Positions 26,864 to 35,116 of a DNA stretch of 64,000 nt are shown one piece after another; position 1 is the first letter of the stretch, and each line of letters begins with the position of its first letter. Under the pieces are notes generated by a model that was not told the DNA's origin, did not search any database, and saw nothing but the letters and a program-made list of their open reading frames with translations. The translations under genes and the position numbers were made by a program. Source of the stretch: Pirellula sp. (GTDB lineage Bacteria > Planctomycetota > Planctomycetia > Pirellulales > Lacipirellulaceae); assembly GCA_013822725.1 (NCBI GenBank), contig PNKX01000007.1, positions 146,707 through 210,706 on the forward strand, written 5' to 3'.

Positions 26864-27898
26864 ATGGGAGTTCGCACGGACTTGTCGCGTTGCTGCGCGA
26901 CGTTCTTGTTGGTAGCCACGGCGATCGCCGCGATGGTCGCGCCGCTTTACGCGGTCGACCCGCAGCTGGCGAGCGACGTCGCCGCAGTGCCGGCGCAGGA
27001 AGATAACCTGCTGGGCGGCTTGCCTCCCTACCTGCCGAAGGCGCCTATCAGCGGCAAGCTTGTCGTCGCCGGCTCCTCGGCGATGAATCAACTCGCCCAC
27101 CTCTGGGCCGACGGTCTCAAGCACGTCCATCCTGAAGCCAAGCTCGACGTCGCGATGTTCGAGTCGGGGCAAGTGTTGCCGAAGCTCAGCGCCGGCGAGA
27201 TGGAGATCGGCTTGATGAGCCGTCCGCTCACGGAGAAGGAACTCAAAGAAGGGGGCGTCATTGCGATCGCCACCGCCAAGGATGTGCTCGGCGTGGTCGT
27301 CAATCAAGACAACCCGCTGGAGCAACTCACGATGGAGCAAGGGGTCAAGATTCTGCAGAATCCCGACGCTAAGGAAAACCCTGGCGCGAAGACGTGGGGC
27401 GATCTCGGCGTCACGGGGCCGCTGGCGAAGGCGCCGATCACGCTCTACGGTCGCAGCACCGGCACGGGGGCGTGGGGCTATCTTGTGAATCGCTTCCTCG
27501 GCGAGGGGGCGACGAGCCGCGCCGGCAAGGATTGCAACGGCTACGCGCAGATCTGCGAATCGGTCACGAAAGATCCGGGGGGCGTTGGCTACTTGAGTTT
27601 GTCGCTCGCCCCAGCGACGCAGGGGAAGGTGTTGCCGTTGGTGCTCAACACGGGCGAAGTCGTGCCGGCCCCGAAGATGGGCGAGGCAGTCGACCCGCGT
27701 TACCCGCTCGTGCGGCAGTTGTACGTCGTGCTGAAGTGGGAGCAGGGCAAACCGATGCCCGCGATGACGGAGGAATTGCTGCGTTACGTGCTGAGCCGCT
27801 CCGGGCAAGAAGACGCCGTGAAGGCGGGGCTGCTACCCCTTCGCCGCGACGAAGTCCTCGCCTCGCGCGACGCGCTAGGTTGGACCGGAGCCCACTAA
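26864..27898 (+). CDS. PstS-like phosphate/anion-binding protein
   Basis: A 344-residue exported protein of the PBP-like-2 (phosphate-binding PstS) superfamily. Residues 1-31 are a signal peptide. The mature part has GKLVVAGSSAMNQLAHLWADG (phosphate-binding first loop region), EIGLMSRPLTEKEL (the typical 'dIg..SR' motif), DVLGVVVNQDNPLEQLTMEQ and the GRSTGTGAWGYLVNRFL loop. These are the positions that wrap the anion in PstS. ATG at 26864 has GGAGG eight bases upstream. The usual pstCAB transporter genes are absent, so it may act alone or as a scavenging or sensing protein. The following PDZ gene lies about 150 bases downstream beyond a hairpin element. Confidence 0.87.
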   Translation: MGVRTDLSRCCATFLLVATAIAAMVAPLYAVDPQLASDVAAVPAQEDNLLGGLPPYLPKAPISGKLVVAGSSAMNQLAHLWADGLKHVHPEAKLDVAMFESGQVLPKLSAGEMEIGLMSRPLTEKELKEGGVIAIATAKDVLGVVVNQDNPLEQLTMEQGVKILQNPDAKENPGAKTWGDLGVTGPLAKAPITLYGRSTGTGAWGYLVNRFLGEGATSRAGKDCNGYAQICESVTKDPGGVGYLSLSLAPATQGKVLPLVLNTGEVVPAPKMGEAVDPRYPLVRQLYVVLKWEQGKPMPAMTEELLRYVLSRSGQEDAVKAGLLPLRRDEVLASRDALGWTGAH

Positions 27899-27905
27899 CG
27901 ACGCT

Positions 27906-27998
27906 GGGTGGCACGCCCTAAGGTACTCCGCAGGGCGTGGAGAACCCTTCGCAGACTCAACCACGCCCTTACGGAGCACCTTCAGGGCGTGCCACCCA
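27906..27998. repeat. Palindromic repeat, family H, copy 1
   Basis: Arms 27906-27940 and 27961-27998 are inverted copies, containing GGTGGCACGCCCTAAGG and GGCGTGG words. A second copy is at 61846-61932. It lies between the PstS-like gene stop and the PDZ gene start. Confidence 0.88.
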
Positions 27999-28048
27999 AT
28001 CCAATGCATTTGCCTACACAAGACGTCCGCCTCTCAGGAGCCACATCA

Positions 28049-29197
28049 ATGACGCCGACTCCGCGTCTGAAGCGTTTCAAGATCATGTCATCGCTCGCCG
28101 CGGCGCTGACGCTCGTCTTAGCCCTCCCTCTCCAAGATGCCGCCGCGCAGGCGACGATTCGCAGTCGCGACCTCAGCGAGGCGTGGAGCGCCGCCCCCAG
28201 CTTGCTGCCGGCAACCTCGGCGACGCCGTCGTGGAATGCCCAGCCCAATTCCTGGCGGCTCGGCGTGGCGATCCAGAACGTCGACACCGGCGTCGTCCTC
28301 ACCGACGTTGAGGCGGGCATGCCGGCCCAAGTGGCGGGGCTCGAAACGGGCGACATCATCGTCAACGTCGACGGCTTTCAGGTCGGTTACGTCGAAGGCG
28401 CGCTGTTTGATCTCGGCGACGAGATCCGCCGCCGCGTCGATCAGAACGGCAAAGTCGATTTCCTGGTGTTCGACAACCGCAACCGCCGGCTGCAGAACCT
28501 GCCAGTAACGCTGACGCAGCAATCAGCGGCGGCGGTGCGCGGCGAAGTGACGTGCAAGGAACGCGTCACGCTCACGCAACAGGCGGTGCTCACCGTGCGG
28601 TTGCGCGACGTCACGTACCCGAGTTGGCAGAACGTCGAAGTCGGCAAGCAGGTGATCACCAACCCCAAGCATCCGCCGATTCCGTTCTCGATCGCGATCG
28701 ACCGGACGCAGCTTTACCCTGACCACAAGTATGCGGTCGACGCCTACCTGGTCGATCGCGGGCAGATCGTGCTGCAGAGCTCGGCCGCCATCCCTGTGAC
28801 GCCGCTGGCCAACGTCCCAACGGTTCAGGTGAACCTCGTGAAGGTTGGCGCGAGCGTCCCGGCAAACGGCACGTACGCCGTCGGGCAGCTTGACCAGATC
28901 AATCAGTGGTACAAGCAATACCTCCGCCGTGACGCCTCGCCGCAGGAGCTCAACGCTTGGCAGAGCTACCTCCAAGCGGGCAAGTCGCCGCAGGACATTC
29001 AGGCCTACATCCTGGGCAGCAGCGAGTACTTCGATCGTATGGGGAACCAGCGCGATCCGTATCTAGCGGCGCTCTATCAAACGCTGCTCGGCCGCCAGCC
29101 TACGGCAGCGGAGATGCAGCAGTTCGTGACGCAGTACCAGCAGTACGGCGGCGCGCGGACCGACTTTGTGCGCGACGTGATGCGGCTGCAGCCTTAG
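28049..29197 (+). CDS. Exported PDZ-domain protein with DUF4214-like C-terminal domain
   Basis: A 382-residue exported protein. Residues 1-34 form a signal peptide (LAAALTLVLALPLQDAAAQ). A PDZ domain at about 69-145 carries LGVAIQNVD, ADVEAGMPAQVAGLETGDIIVNVDG, with the usual carboxylate-binding loop. The middle (about 150-280) is a beta-rich domain. The C-terminal 100 residues (LRRDASPQELNAWQSYLQAG and LLGRQPTAAEMQQF) resemble the paired-helix DUF4214-type domain found in exopolymer and surface proteins. No protease domain is present. The ATG at 28049 is chosen since AGGAG lies nine bases upstream. Confidence 0.8.
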   Translation: MTPTPRLKRFKIMSSLAAALTLVLALPLQDAAAQATIRSRDLSEAWSAAPSLLPATSATPSWNAQPNSWRLGVAIQNVDTGVVLTDVEAGMPAQVAGLETGDIIVNVDGFQVGYVEGALFDLGDEIRRRVDQNGKVDFLVFDNRNRRLQNLPVTLTQQSAAAVRGEVTCKERVTLTQQAVLTVRLRDVTYPSWQNVEVGKQVITNPKHPPIPFSIAIDRTQLYPDHKYAVDAYLVDRGQIVLQSSAAIPVTPLANVPTVQVNLVKVGASVPANGTYAVGQLDQINQWYKQYLRRDASPQELNAWQSYLQAGKSPQDIQAYILGSSEYFDRMGNQRDPYLAALYQTLLGRQPTAAEMQQFVTQYQQYGGARTDFVRDVMRLQP

Positions 29198-29214
29198 ATT
29201 GGTGGGATTCAATT

Positions 29215-29262
29215 AACCACCAAGACACGAAGGCACGAAGGAAGCACCAAGAAGTGCCGATG
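29215..29262. repeat. Single arm of a family-A repeat
   Basis: TTAACCACCAAGACACGAAGG followed by more CACGAAG/CACCAAGA words matches one arm of the elements near 8982, 25520 and 42599. The opposite arm is missing here; the minus-strand methyltransferase gene ends 25 bases later. It looks like a truncated element. Confidence 0.75.
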
Positions 29263-29286
29263 GCAGGCTTTATCTACACTCAAGGC

Positions 29287-30048
29287 TCACTTGATCTGTC
29301 CGAAGTAAATCTCGGCGTCGTACTCGATGACGACGTGCCCTTCGGTTTGCGCGCGGGCGAAGAGGTCGTCGAGTTCGCTCAGCATCGCCGCTTGCGCCGG
29401 GTCGCCGTCGGCGGGGACGTAGGATGAGGACTTAAGCCGGCCGCGGATGCCGTCGAGCGTCAGCCGTTGGAAGTTCTCGACGCTCCGCTTCCGCCACTGG
29501 CCCGGGCCAATGAAGCGATCGAGCCGCGACTCGTCGACATTCTCGTGACGGACTTGGGCGTAATCGGTTCCGTACTTTTTCAGCAGCGTTTCGTAGTCGC
29601 GCAAGAACGGCGTCGAATCGAGGCGGCGCGTGTTCCAGAGCAGCAAGGCCCAGCAGTCGGCTTTCAGAATGCGCCGGCACTCGACGCTGGTCTTCACGGG
29701 ATCGAACCAGTGAAACGCTTGCGCAGCGACGACGGCGTCGACCGATCTGTCCCGCAGCGTCGTCGCTTCCGCCGTGCCGTCGACGCTGTGGAACTTCCGA
29801 TAACTGGCGAGCAGACGTTCGGCCGCGGCGCGCATCGGGCCGTTCGGTTCGACGGCGAAGACTTCGTTGCCATGTTTCAGGAATAACTCCGCCGAAATGC
29901 CGGTGCCGGAACCGATGTCGGCGATCGACCAGTCAGACGTGAGACCGATCTCGCTGTGCAGGATGTCGAGCACCGCCGCCGGATACGTTGGGCGATAACG
30001 GACGTAGTTCTCGACGCGGCTCGAGAAGCGTTCGGTGGGGGAGGACAT
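29287..30048 (-). CDS. Class I SAM-dependent methyltransferase
   Basis: A 253-residue cytoplasmic enzyme. Motif I is IADIGSGTG (residues 42-50), followed by EVFAVEPNGPM (motif II, acidic residue binding the SAM ribose) and the post-motif region SVDAVVAAQAFHWFDP, the phrase typical of the UbiE/Coq5-like 'methyltransferase type 11' group. The opening helix FSSRVENYVRYRPTYP is also characteristic of this group. The substrate cannot be told; small-molecule methylation is likely. The ATG at 30048 is the only good start, with GTCCTCC-type complement absent; a heptamer repeat lies 15 bases upstream. Single gene. Confidence 0.88.
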   Translation of the reverse strand: MSSPTERFSSRVENYVRYRPTYPAAVLDILHSEIGLTSDWSIADIGSGTGISAELFLKHGNEVFAVEPNGPMRAAAERLLASYRKFHSVDGTAEATTLRDRSVDAVVAAQAFHWFDPVKTSVECRRILKADCWALLLWNTRRLDSTPFLRDYETLLKKYGTDYAQVRHENVDESRLDRFIGPGQWRKRSVENFQRLTLDGIRGRLKSSSYVPADGDPAQAAMLSELDDLFARAQTEGHVVIEYDAEIYFGQIK

Positions 30049-30062
30049 GGCGTTCTACGTTA

Positions 30063-30101
30063 CTGGTTGCTGGTTGCTGGTTGCTGGTTGCTGGTTGCTG
30101 G
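30063..30101. repeat. Heptamer tandem repeat (CTGGTTG) x5
   Basis: Five exact copies of CTGGTTG, then CTGG. It starts 15 bases upstream of the methyltransferase ATG, in its leader. A change in copy number could alter its expression (inference). Confidence 0.95.
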
Positions 30102-30257
30102 AATGATGCGGCGCTTGGCCGCCGGGGCCATGCCACTCGACAGTTTACGCGGCTTTCGCGGCTTCTGTAACACTCGGGGGCGCCCTGCGCATCACTCGGT
30201 AACGAGGTCGATTGCGTACCTCGGATCGTCACACCGAATATGCAAAGGACCCGTCCC

Positions 30258-31757
30258 ATGTTTTCCAAGCTACTGCGAAAGGTTTCCAAAGCCTCGAAAA
30301 GCTCCAAGACGCCGCTAACTCGTTTCCGAATGGAAATGCTCGAAACTCGCCAGATGATGGCGGGCGACGTCGCCGCTTCGGTCGTCAACGGCAATCTCTA
30401 CATCAACGAAGCGCTCGGCCAGTCGGGGCTCGACAACGGCGTGCGCGTCTTTCAGGTTTCGCCTGGCGTCGTTCGCGTGCAAGGCGCCGAAAACAACGGC
30501 GACGGCTCGACGAGTCTCGTCAACGGCCACCAGTACCAAGACTTCATGATCTCGGGCGACCTGAACGTCAACCTCGGCGCCGGTCACGATCGGCTCCACA
30601 TCGGCTTCGACGGTGGATCGAGCGCTCCGAACTTCAACAACGTCAACATCAACATGGCGGCGCCAGATTTGGTGATCGCCCAAAAGACTCAGGTCGCTAA
30701 GGGCGGGCTCGGCGCCGTCGGCGGCGTCTTTAATTATCCGGACAACGACCAAGTCTTCGGCTGGGGCTTCAACGCCCGAGGCGCCGTGAGCGTCAACACT
30801 GGCGTCGGCAACGATTGGGTCTTCATCAGCAATGCCTTGATCGGCGACGGACTCGGCGCCGACAATCTCACGATCAACACTGGCGCCGGGGCCGATACCG
30901 CCTCGATCAAGGGGACGACGCTGCTCGGCAATCTGCGAATCCAAACCTATGCCAACGTCAACGAGAACGATGCTGACACGGTGTGGATGGACAGCGCGCT
31001 CGACAGCTCGTTCAATGTGCGTCCCACCTACGTCACCGGCGACGTGAGCGTCTACACCGGCGGCGGCAACGACTTTTTCATGCTAGGCGATTCGTCCGAT
31101 CCCTATTTTACGGGACTCGGCTTCATGACGAACGGTTACTTCCAGGCCTACCTCGGCGCCGGCGACGATATCGTCGACGTCTCCGCCGCCAAGTTCGGCA
31201 ACGGTCCGGAGCATTGGAGCAATCTGCTGCTCTACACCGGCGCCGGGGCCGACGACGTGACGGTCGACTTCGATCGAAGTTTAATCGCCGTCGGCGATCC
31301 GATGCCCGAGATCAACGGCTCGCTGATCATCCAGACCTACGATTCGCTCGCTGAAACCGACGCCGACAAGGTGACGATCCCGATCGGCCAAATCGGCTTC
31401 GCCACCTACATCTGGCTGGGCGGCGGCGACGATCAATTCAGCCTCACCGCCGGCAACTGGGGAAGCTATGTGATCGTCGACGCCGGCGCCGGCAACGACA
31501 CGGGCTTCGCCGCCGGATTCCTCTACGAGACGGCCGAGATTCGCATGGGCGAAGGGAACGACAACATGACGATCGCCCACCTGCGGGCGAAGAAGCTGAC
31601 CCTCGACGGCGGCGCCGGCGTCGACAGCTTGCGTCGGCTCTCGCCCTCGGCGGTCGATCAGCTGTTCCAAACCGGTTGGGAGTACATCAACGGCCGGCCG
31701 CAGTGGGTACTCGACAACGTGTACAGCGTTCAATCGGCGTCGCTGGCAGCTCGCTAA
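30258..31757 (+). CDS. Secreted GxGxD-repeat protein with planctomycete LEtR-type N-terminus
   Basis: A 499-residue protein. The N-terminus is strongly basic (KLLRKVSKASKSSKTPLTRFR) and leads to LETRQMMAGD (about 30-39), the 'LE.R.ML.G' motif that begins many planctomycete extracellular proteins in place of a standard signal peptide. The rest is beta-rich with repeated GAGNDW, GAGADT, GGGNDF, GAGDDI, GAGADDV, GGGDDQ, GAGNDT, GEGNDN and GAGVDS units spaced irregularly at 30-80 residues, resembling RTX calcium-binding turns but not a regular nonapeptide array. The start at 30258 follows AAAGGA by 8 bases; an in-frame ATG at 30240 is possible. A terminator follows. Function unknown. Confidence 0.8.
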   Translation: MFSKLLRKVSKASKSSKTPLTRFRMEMLETRQMMAGDVAASVVNGNLYINEALGQSGLDNGVRVFQVSPGVVRVQGAENNGDGSTSLVNGHQYQDFMISGDLNVNLGAGHDRLHIGFDGGSSAPNFNNVNINMAAPDLVIAQKTQVAKGGLGAVGGVFNYPDNDQVFGWGFNARGAVSVNTGVGNDWVFISNALIGDGLGADNLTINTGAGADTASIKGTTLLGNLRIQTYANVNENDADTVWMDSALDSSFNVRPTYVTGDVSVYTGGGNDFFMLGDSSDPYFTGLGFMTNGYFQAYLGAGDDIVDVSAAKFGNGPEHWSNLLLYTGAGADDVTVDFDRSLIAVGDPMPEINGSLIIQTYDSLAETDADKVTIPIGQIGFATYIWLGGGDDQFSLTAGNWGSYVIVDAGAGNDTGFAAGFLYETAEIRMGEGNDNMTIAHLRAKKLTLDGGAGVDSLRRLSPSAVDQLFQTGWEYINGRPQWVLDNVYSVQSASLAAR

Positions 31758-31783
31758 CGGCGGGTCGTTCGTACAATCTTCCA

Positions 31784-31820
31784 CGGCCCGATAGATCGTT
31801 TGATCTATCGGGCCGGTTTT
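31784..31820 (+). terminator. Rho-independent terminator
   Basis: Perfect 14-bp stem 31784-31797 with 31802-31815 (CGGCCCGATAGATC), 4-base loop GTTT, then GTTTTG. Located 27 bases after the stop of the GxGxD-repeat protein. Confidence 0.92.
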
Positions 31821-31955
31821 GTTGATGACGATATTCTGGCGTCACTTTTGACAGAAGAATGAAGGCGAGGACACTCATGGCGCGTGATTTGCGTGAGGTT
31901 AAGTCGTTCTGCAACTACCGACGACTAAGACTCGATCCCTTTGGGAGAAACGACC

Positions 31956-32450
31956 ATGTCCGCCGCGCCTGACGACAAGCTTCGGGAATTGCTCGACGAC
32001 TTCTCTGCCGCCATGTTGGTCACGCGGCGGCCGGATGGGGCGCTGCGGTCGCGGCCGATGGCGGTGGCGGGGCTCGACGCCGACGGGACGCTCTGGTTTC
32101 TTACCCAGGACGATTCGGGGAAGATTGACGAGATCAATACCGACCATCACGTGAACGTCGCGATGCAATCGTCGATGAAGTTCGTCTCGATCAGCGGGAA
32201 GGCGGCGCTCGTGAAGGACACCCGCAAAGTCGAGGAGCTATGGAACGAGGCGTGGAAGGTTTGGTTCCCCGGCGGGAAAGACGATCCGCATCTTGTGCTG
32301 CTGAAAGTGCAGGGCGAGACGGGGGAGTATTGGGACAACAGCGGAACGAGCGGGATCAAGTATCTCATCGAGGCGGGGAAGGCGTACCTCAGCGGCATGC
32401 GGCCGGATGTGGAGGGGGATCCGAAGATTCATGGGAAGGTGGCGATGTGA
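31956..32450 (+). CDS. General-stress-protein-26-like PNPOx-family protein
   Basis: A 164-residue flavin-binding split-barrel protein. The order MLVTRRPDGALRSRPMAVAGL, TLWFLTQDDSGKIDEI, HHVNVAMQS, FVSISGKAALVKDT and the C-terminal LVLLKVQGETGEYWDN matches the general stress protein 26/pyridoxamine oxidase-like subfamily, usually FMN or F420 binding. Start at the ATG at 31956, with GGGAGA seven bases upstream; a TTG five codons earlier is less likely. It differs in sequence and length from the other PNPOx-like gene at 1582. Single gene, convergent with the following nuclease-like gene, and only 11 bases separate their stops. Confidence 0.85.
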   Translation: MSAAPDDKLRELLDDFSAAMLVTRRPDGALRSRPMAVAGLDADGTLWFLTQDDSGKIDEINTDHHVNVAMQSSMKFVSISGKAALVKDTRKVEELWNEAWKVWFPGGKDDPHLVLLKVQGETGEYWDNSGTSGIKYLIEAGKAYLSGMRPDVEGDPKIHGKVAM

Positions 32451-32461
32451 GAAGACCGTGG

Positions 32462-33460
32462 TCACGGCTTTTTCTTAGGTGCACTTTTCTTCACCACCTT
32501 TTTCTTCGGGGTCTTTTTCTTAGTAGTCTTTTTCTTTGCTGGCTTCTTTTCTTTTGAGGTTGCCGGGATGGCATCCGCGACGTCAAGAACGACTTTGGGA
32601 TCCGAAGTGGATTCAGGAATCACCAGTGTAAATTTCTTTGGACCAGCAATTCCTTCCGCAACTCGCACTGTCTGCACATTTCCTGATTCGGAAACGACCT
32701 CGTACTCCACGCAGTTAAGCGACCCGCGCGCAACTATTGCATGAACGACGATCTTGATGCGATTCGCTTTATATTGCTTCCCAAGATACAAAATCGAGTG
32801 GTGATCTAGTTCGAACGCGATCGTCGCTGACGCTTGGCCATTGGGCTCATTTAAAGCTTTCAGTTGAATCTTCTGAAGTATAGCCGGATCTCTCGGAACG
32901 ATCTGTTGCCAGAATACAAAGTTGGCATACTTCCGGAGTGTCCCAAACTTTTTCCCGTGCGTACACGTCAGCGTCGCCTCATCAATAAAACCTTTAGTCG
33001 AGAAAACATTGAAAGCCGGTTCTACGAGAACTTTGCATACATGAGGAGCCATCTCAAAGTTTATGAACGCTCCATCAGCACTCCAGTTCTTTTTTAAAGC
33101 CTCTTTTAGAGTCAATAGCTCAATGTCATTCAGCTTCGCACGAGCTATCGCATCCTCTGTAAATCCTTCTCGCGTAACGATGACTACTTTGTTTACCTTA
33201 ACTGAGCCGTCGCCAAAGTATTTGCTGTAGATCTTTCCCAATGTTGCATGGTCGAGTTTCCTTCCTGAATCAGTTGCCTCGACAGCGATTCTTATCCGGT
33301 AAGGCCCCACTTGAGTTTGCACAAGAATGTCGATCTCGCGAGGATTTTTGAAACCAGGCACGGGCTCCATCGCTGATTCAGTTACAGTGGCACCTTTCGG
33401 CGCGAAGGCTTGCTGGATCAGGCGTACTAATTTCTGGAAGTCATTAGTTCGTTTCGGCAT
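32462..33460 (-). CDS. Restriction-endonuclease-like (Mrr_cat type) protein with lysine-rich tail
   Basis: A 332-residue protein. Residues about 1-130 resemble the PD-(D/E)xK nuclease-like fold: FQKLVRLIQQAF helix, then NPREIDILVQTQVG (Asp at 44) and RIRIAVEATDSG (Glu at 61). The catalytic lysine of the ExK motif is replaced (E-A-T), so activity is doubtful. A beta-rich middle has no recognisable domain. The last 40 residues are KKKTTKKKTPKKK-type repeats like a histone H1/HU tail, which would bind DNA or RNA. Codon use is visibly more AT-rich than in neighbours, suggesting recent acquisition. ATG at 33460 has GGGAG eight bases upstream. No methylase or other restriction gene lies nearby. Confidence 0.65.
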   Translation of the reverse strand: MPKRTNDFQKLVRLIQQAFAPKGATVTESAMEPVPGFKNPREIDILVQTQVGPYRIRIAVEATDSGRKLDHATLGKIYSKYFGDGSVKVNKVVIVTREGFTEDAIARAKLNDIELLTLKEALKKNWSADGAFINFEMAPHVCKVLVEPAFNVFSTKGFIDEATLTCTHGKKFGTLRKYANFVFWQQIVPRDPAILQKIQLKALNEPNGQASATIAFELDHHSILYLGKQYKANRIKIVVHAIVARGSLNCVEYEVVSESGNVQTVRVAEGIAGPKKFTLVIPESTSDPKVVLDVADAIPATSKEKKPAKKKTTKKKTPKKKVVKKSAPKKKP

Positions 33461-33575
33461 ACATTCACTCCCTGGAACCATCCTGATGGGAACGCGTCGC
33501 ACTATGCTGTTGGTTATCAGATTGAACCAACAATCGGAACGAATACATTCTCAATACGGTACTCTTTTTACTCGC

Positions 33576-33608
33576 AAATAAAAAACCCCCGGCCTTGAGG
33601 GCCGGGGG
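33576..33608 (-). terminator. Rho-independent terminator of the dehydrogenase gene
   Basis: On the minus strand a GC-rich 9-bp stem (CCCCCGGCC with GGCCGGGGG, loop of 5) is followed by TTTTTTATTT at 33585-33576. It lies 50 bases after the stop of the dehydrogenase at 33658. Confidence 0.92.
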
Positions 33609-33657
33609 CTAATGGGCGGTTCGGATTTTGAACGCTTAATCGCGGGGCGATGTACTG

Positions 33658-34719
33658 CTACAGCGCTTCGACGACCAAATCGCCGACTTCGCTCGTCGTG
33701 TAGCCCATCTTGCCGGCGTTCTGGCTCTTCATCTTCGTCGCGGTCACCTTCATGATCGCGTCCATCACGCGCTTCGCGGCCTTCGGGTGGCCTTGCTGGT
33801 CGAGCAGCATGCTCACGGCGTTGATGGCGGCGATCGGATTGATCTTGCCCGTGCCGGTGTACTTCGGCGCGCTGCCGCCCATCGGCTCGAACATGCTGAC
33901 GCCCCCCTTGTCGGGGTTGATGTTGCCGCCGGCGGCGACGCCCATGCCGCCTTGGATGATGCCGCTGAGGTCGGTGATGATGTCGCCGAACATGTTCGTC
34001 GTGACGATCACGTCATAGTACTCAGGGTTCTTCACGATCCACATGCAGCAGGCGTCGACGTGGTTGTAGTCCTTCTCGATGTCCGGATACTCGGCGCCGA
34101 CTTCCTGGAACGTCCGCCACCAGAGGTCGTGGCTGAGAATCACGTTGGTCTTCGCGACCAGCGTGAGCTTCTTCCCCTTCGGGTTGTTGCGTTTCTTGCA
34201 AAGCTCGAAGGCGTAGCGGATCGCCCGCTCGCAACCCTTGCGGGTGTAGAGAGCCGTTTGCGTGGCGACTTCGCTCGGCGTGCCCTTGTGCATGAAGCCC
34301 TGGACGCCGCAGTAGAGGTCTTCGGTGTTCTCGCGAACGACGACGAAGTCGATGTCCTCGGGGGTCTTTCCCTTGATGGGGCACTCGACGCCGGGGAACA
34401 ACTTCACCGGGCGGAGGTTGATGTACTGGTCGAGGCCGAAGCGGAGATCGAGCAGCAGTTTGCGCTCGAGGATGCCGGGCTGCACGTCGGGGTGGCCGAC
34501 GGCGCCGAGGAGGATGCAGTCGAACTTGCGGAGCTGGTCGAGGCCGTCGGCGGGGAGGGCTTCGCCCGTCTTGAGGTAGTGATCGCCGCCCCAATCGAGG
34601 TCGGTGAGCTTGAGGTCCTTGTCGAAGCCTTCGAGCTTGGCGACTGCCTTGAGGACTTTGACGCCCTCGGCCGCTACTTCAGGTCCGGTGCCGTCGCCGC
34701 CGATGACTGCGATGTTCAT
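33658..34719 (-). CDS. Isocitrate/isopropylmalate dehydrogenase-family enzyme
   Basis: A 353-residue NAD(P)-dependent beta-decarboxylating dehydrogenase. Features: N-terminal IAVIGGDGTGPEV, the GAVGHPD loop, RENTEDLYCG at 129-138, VVTTNMFGDIITDLSG (metal-binding aspartates) and EPMGGSAPKYTGTGKINP (NAD loop). The ENTED motif is that of isocitrate and homoisocitrate dehydrogenases; LeuB usually has RELTGG here. Annotation as LeuB by similarity is therefore unsafe, and the true substrate could be isocitrate, isopropylmalate, tartrate or homoisocitrate. Start: ATG at 34719 begins the conserved domain exactly; upstream codons run through a family-B repeat. Terminator after the gene. Single gene, with no leuCD nearby. 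Confidence 0.87.
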   Translation of the reverse strand: MNIAVIGGDGTGPEVAAEGVKVLKAVAKLEGFDKDLKLTDLDWGGDHYLKTGEALPADGLDQLRKFDCILLGAVGHPDVQPGILERKLLLDLRFGLDQYINLRPVKLFPGVECPIKGKTPEDIDFVVVRENTEDLYCGVQGFMHKGTPSEVATQTALYTRKGCERAIRYAFELCKKRNNPKGKKLTLVAKTNVILSHDLWWRTFQEVGAEYPDIEKDYNHVDACCMWIVKNPEYYDVIVTTNMFGDIITDLSGIIQGGMGVAAGGNINPDKGGVSMFEPMGGSAPKYTGTGKINPIAAINAVSMLLDQQGHPKAAKRVMDAIMKVTATKMKSQNAGKMGYTTSEVGDLVVEAL

Positions 34720-34764
34720 TTCTGTTTTCCGTTGTCTGTGAATTGTGCTTGCGAACTGTTTCTT

Positions 34765-34901
34765 TCTCGCAAAGGCGCTAAGGCGCAAAGGAGGAACGCA
34801 AAGAAATAAAAAGGAAGCATCGAGCCGAGATTCGCTCAAGATCGAGCGAGCCGTCGACAGTCTTCTTCGCGATTCTTTGCGCCTTCGCGTCTTTGCGAGA
34901 G
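34765..34901. repeat. Palindromic repeat, family B
   Basis: Arms 34765-34806 (CTCGCAAAGGCGCTAAGGCG...) and 34863-34901 (...GCGCCTTCGCGTCTTTGCGA) are inverted copies. Located in the leader of the dehydrogenase gene, 45 bases upstream of its start. The following 34902-35116 holds no gene. Confidence 0.9.
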
Positions 34902-35116
34902 ACTTTACGACCAGCCTCCAAAGGCTGGCGAATCTCGTATTTTAGCGGCCCAACTAAAGATGCGAAACGGGCTCATACGGCGGGAAAATTTGACGTAAAC
35001 CGTTGCAGCTTCCTAGAATGAGCGGCGTCGTCCGGGGGGATGCCGCGTGTGACGCGATCTCGCTGCGCCGGATGCTTTTTCTGCTCGCTTGAGGGTTACC
35101 CTCGAAGGTGGTCGCG

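Noticed and set aside
34719..34839. Upstream extension of the dehydrogenase that would add a hydrophobic N-terminus
   Set aside because: It is a translation of the family-B repeat; the conserved domain begins exactly at the ATG at 34719, and the family is cytoplasmic.
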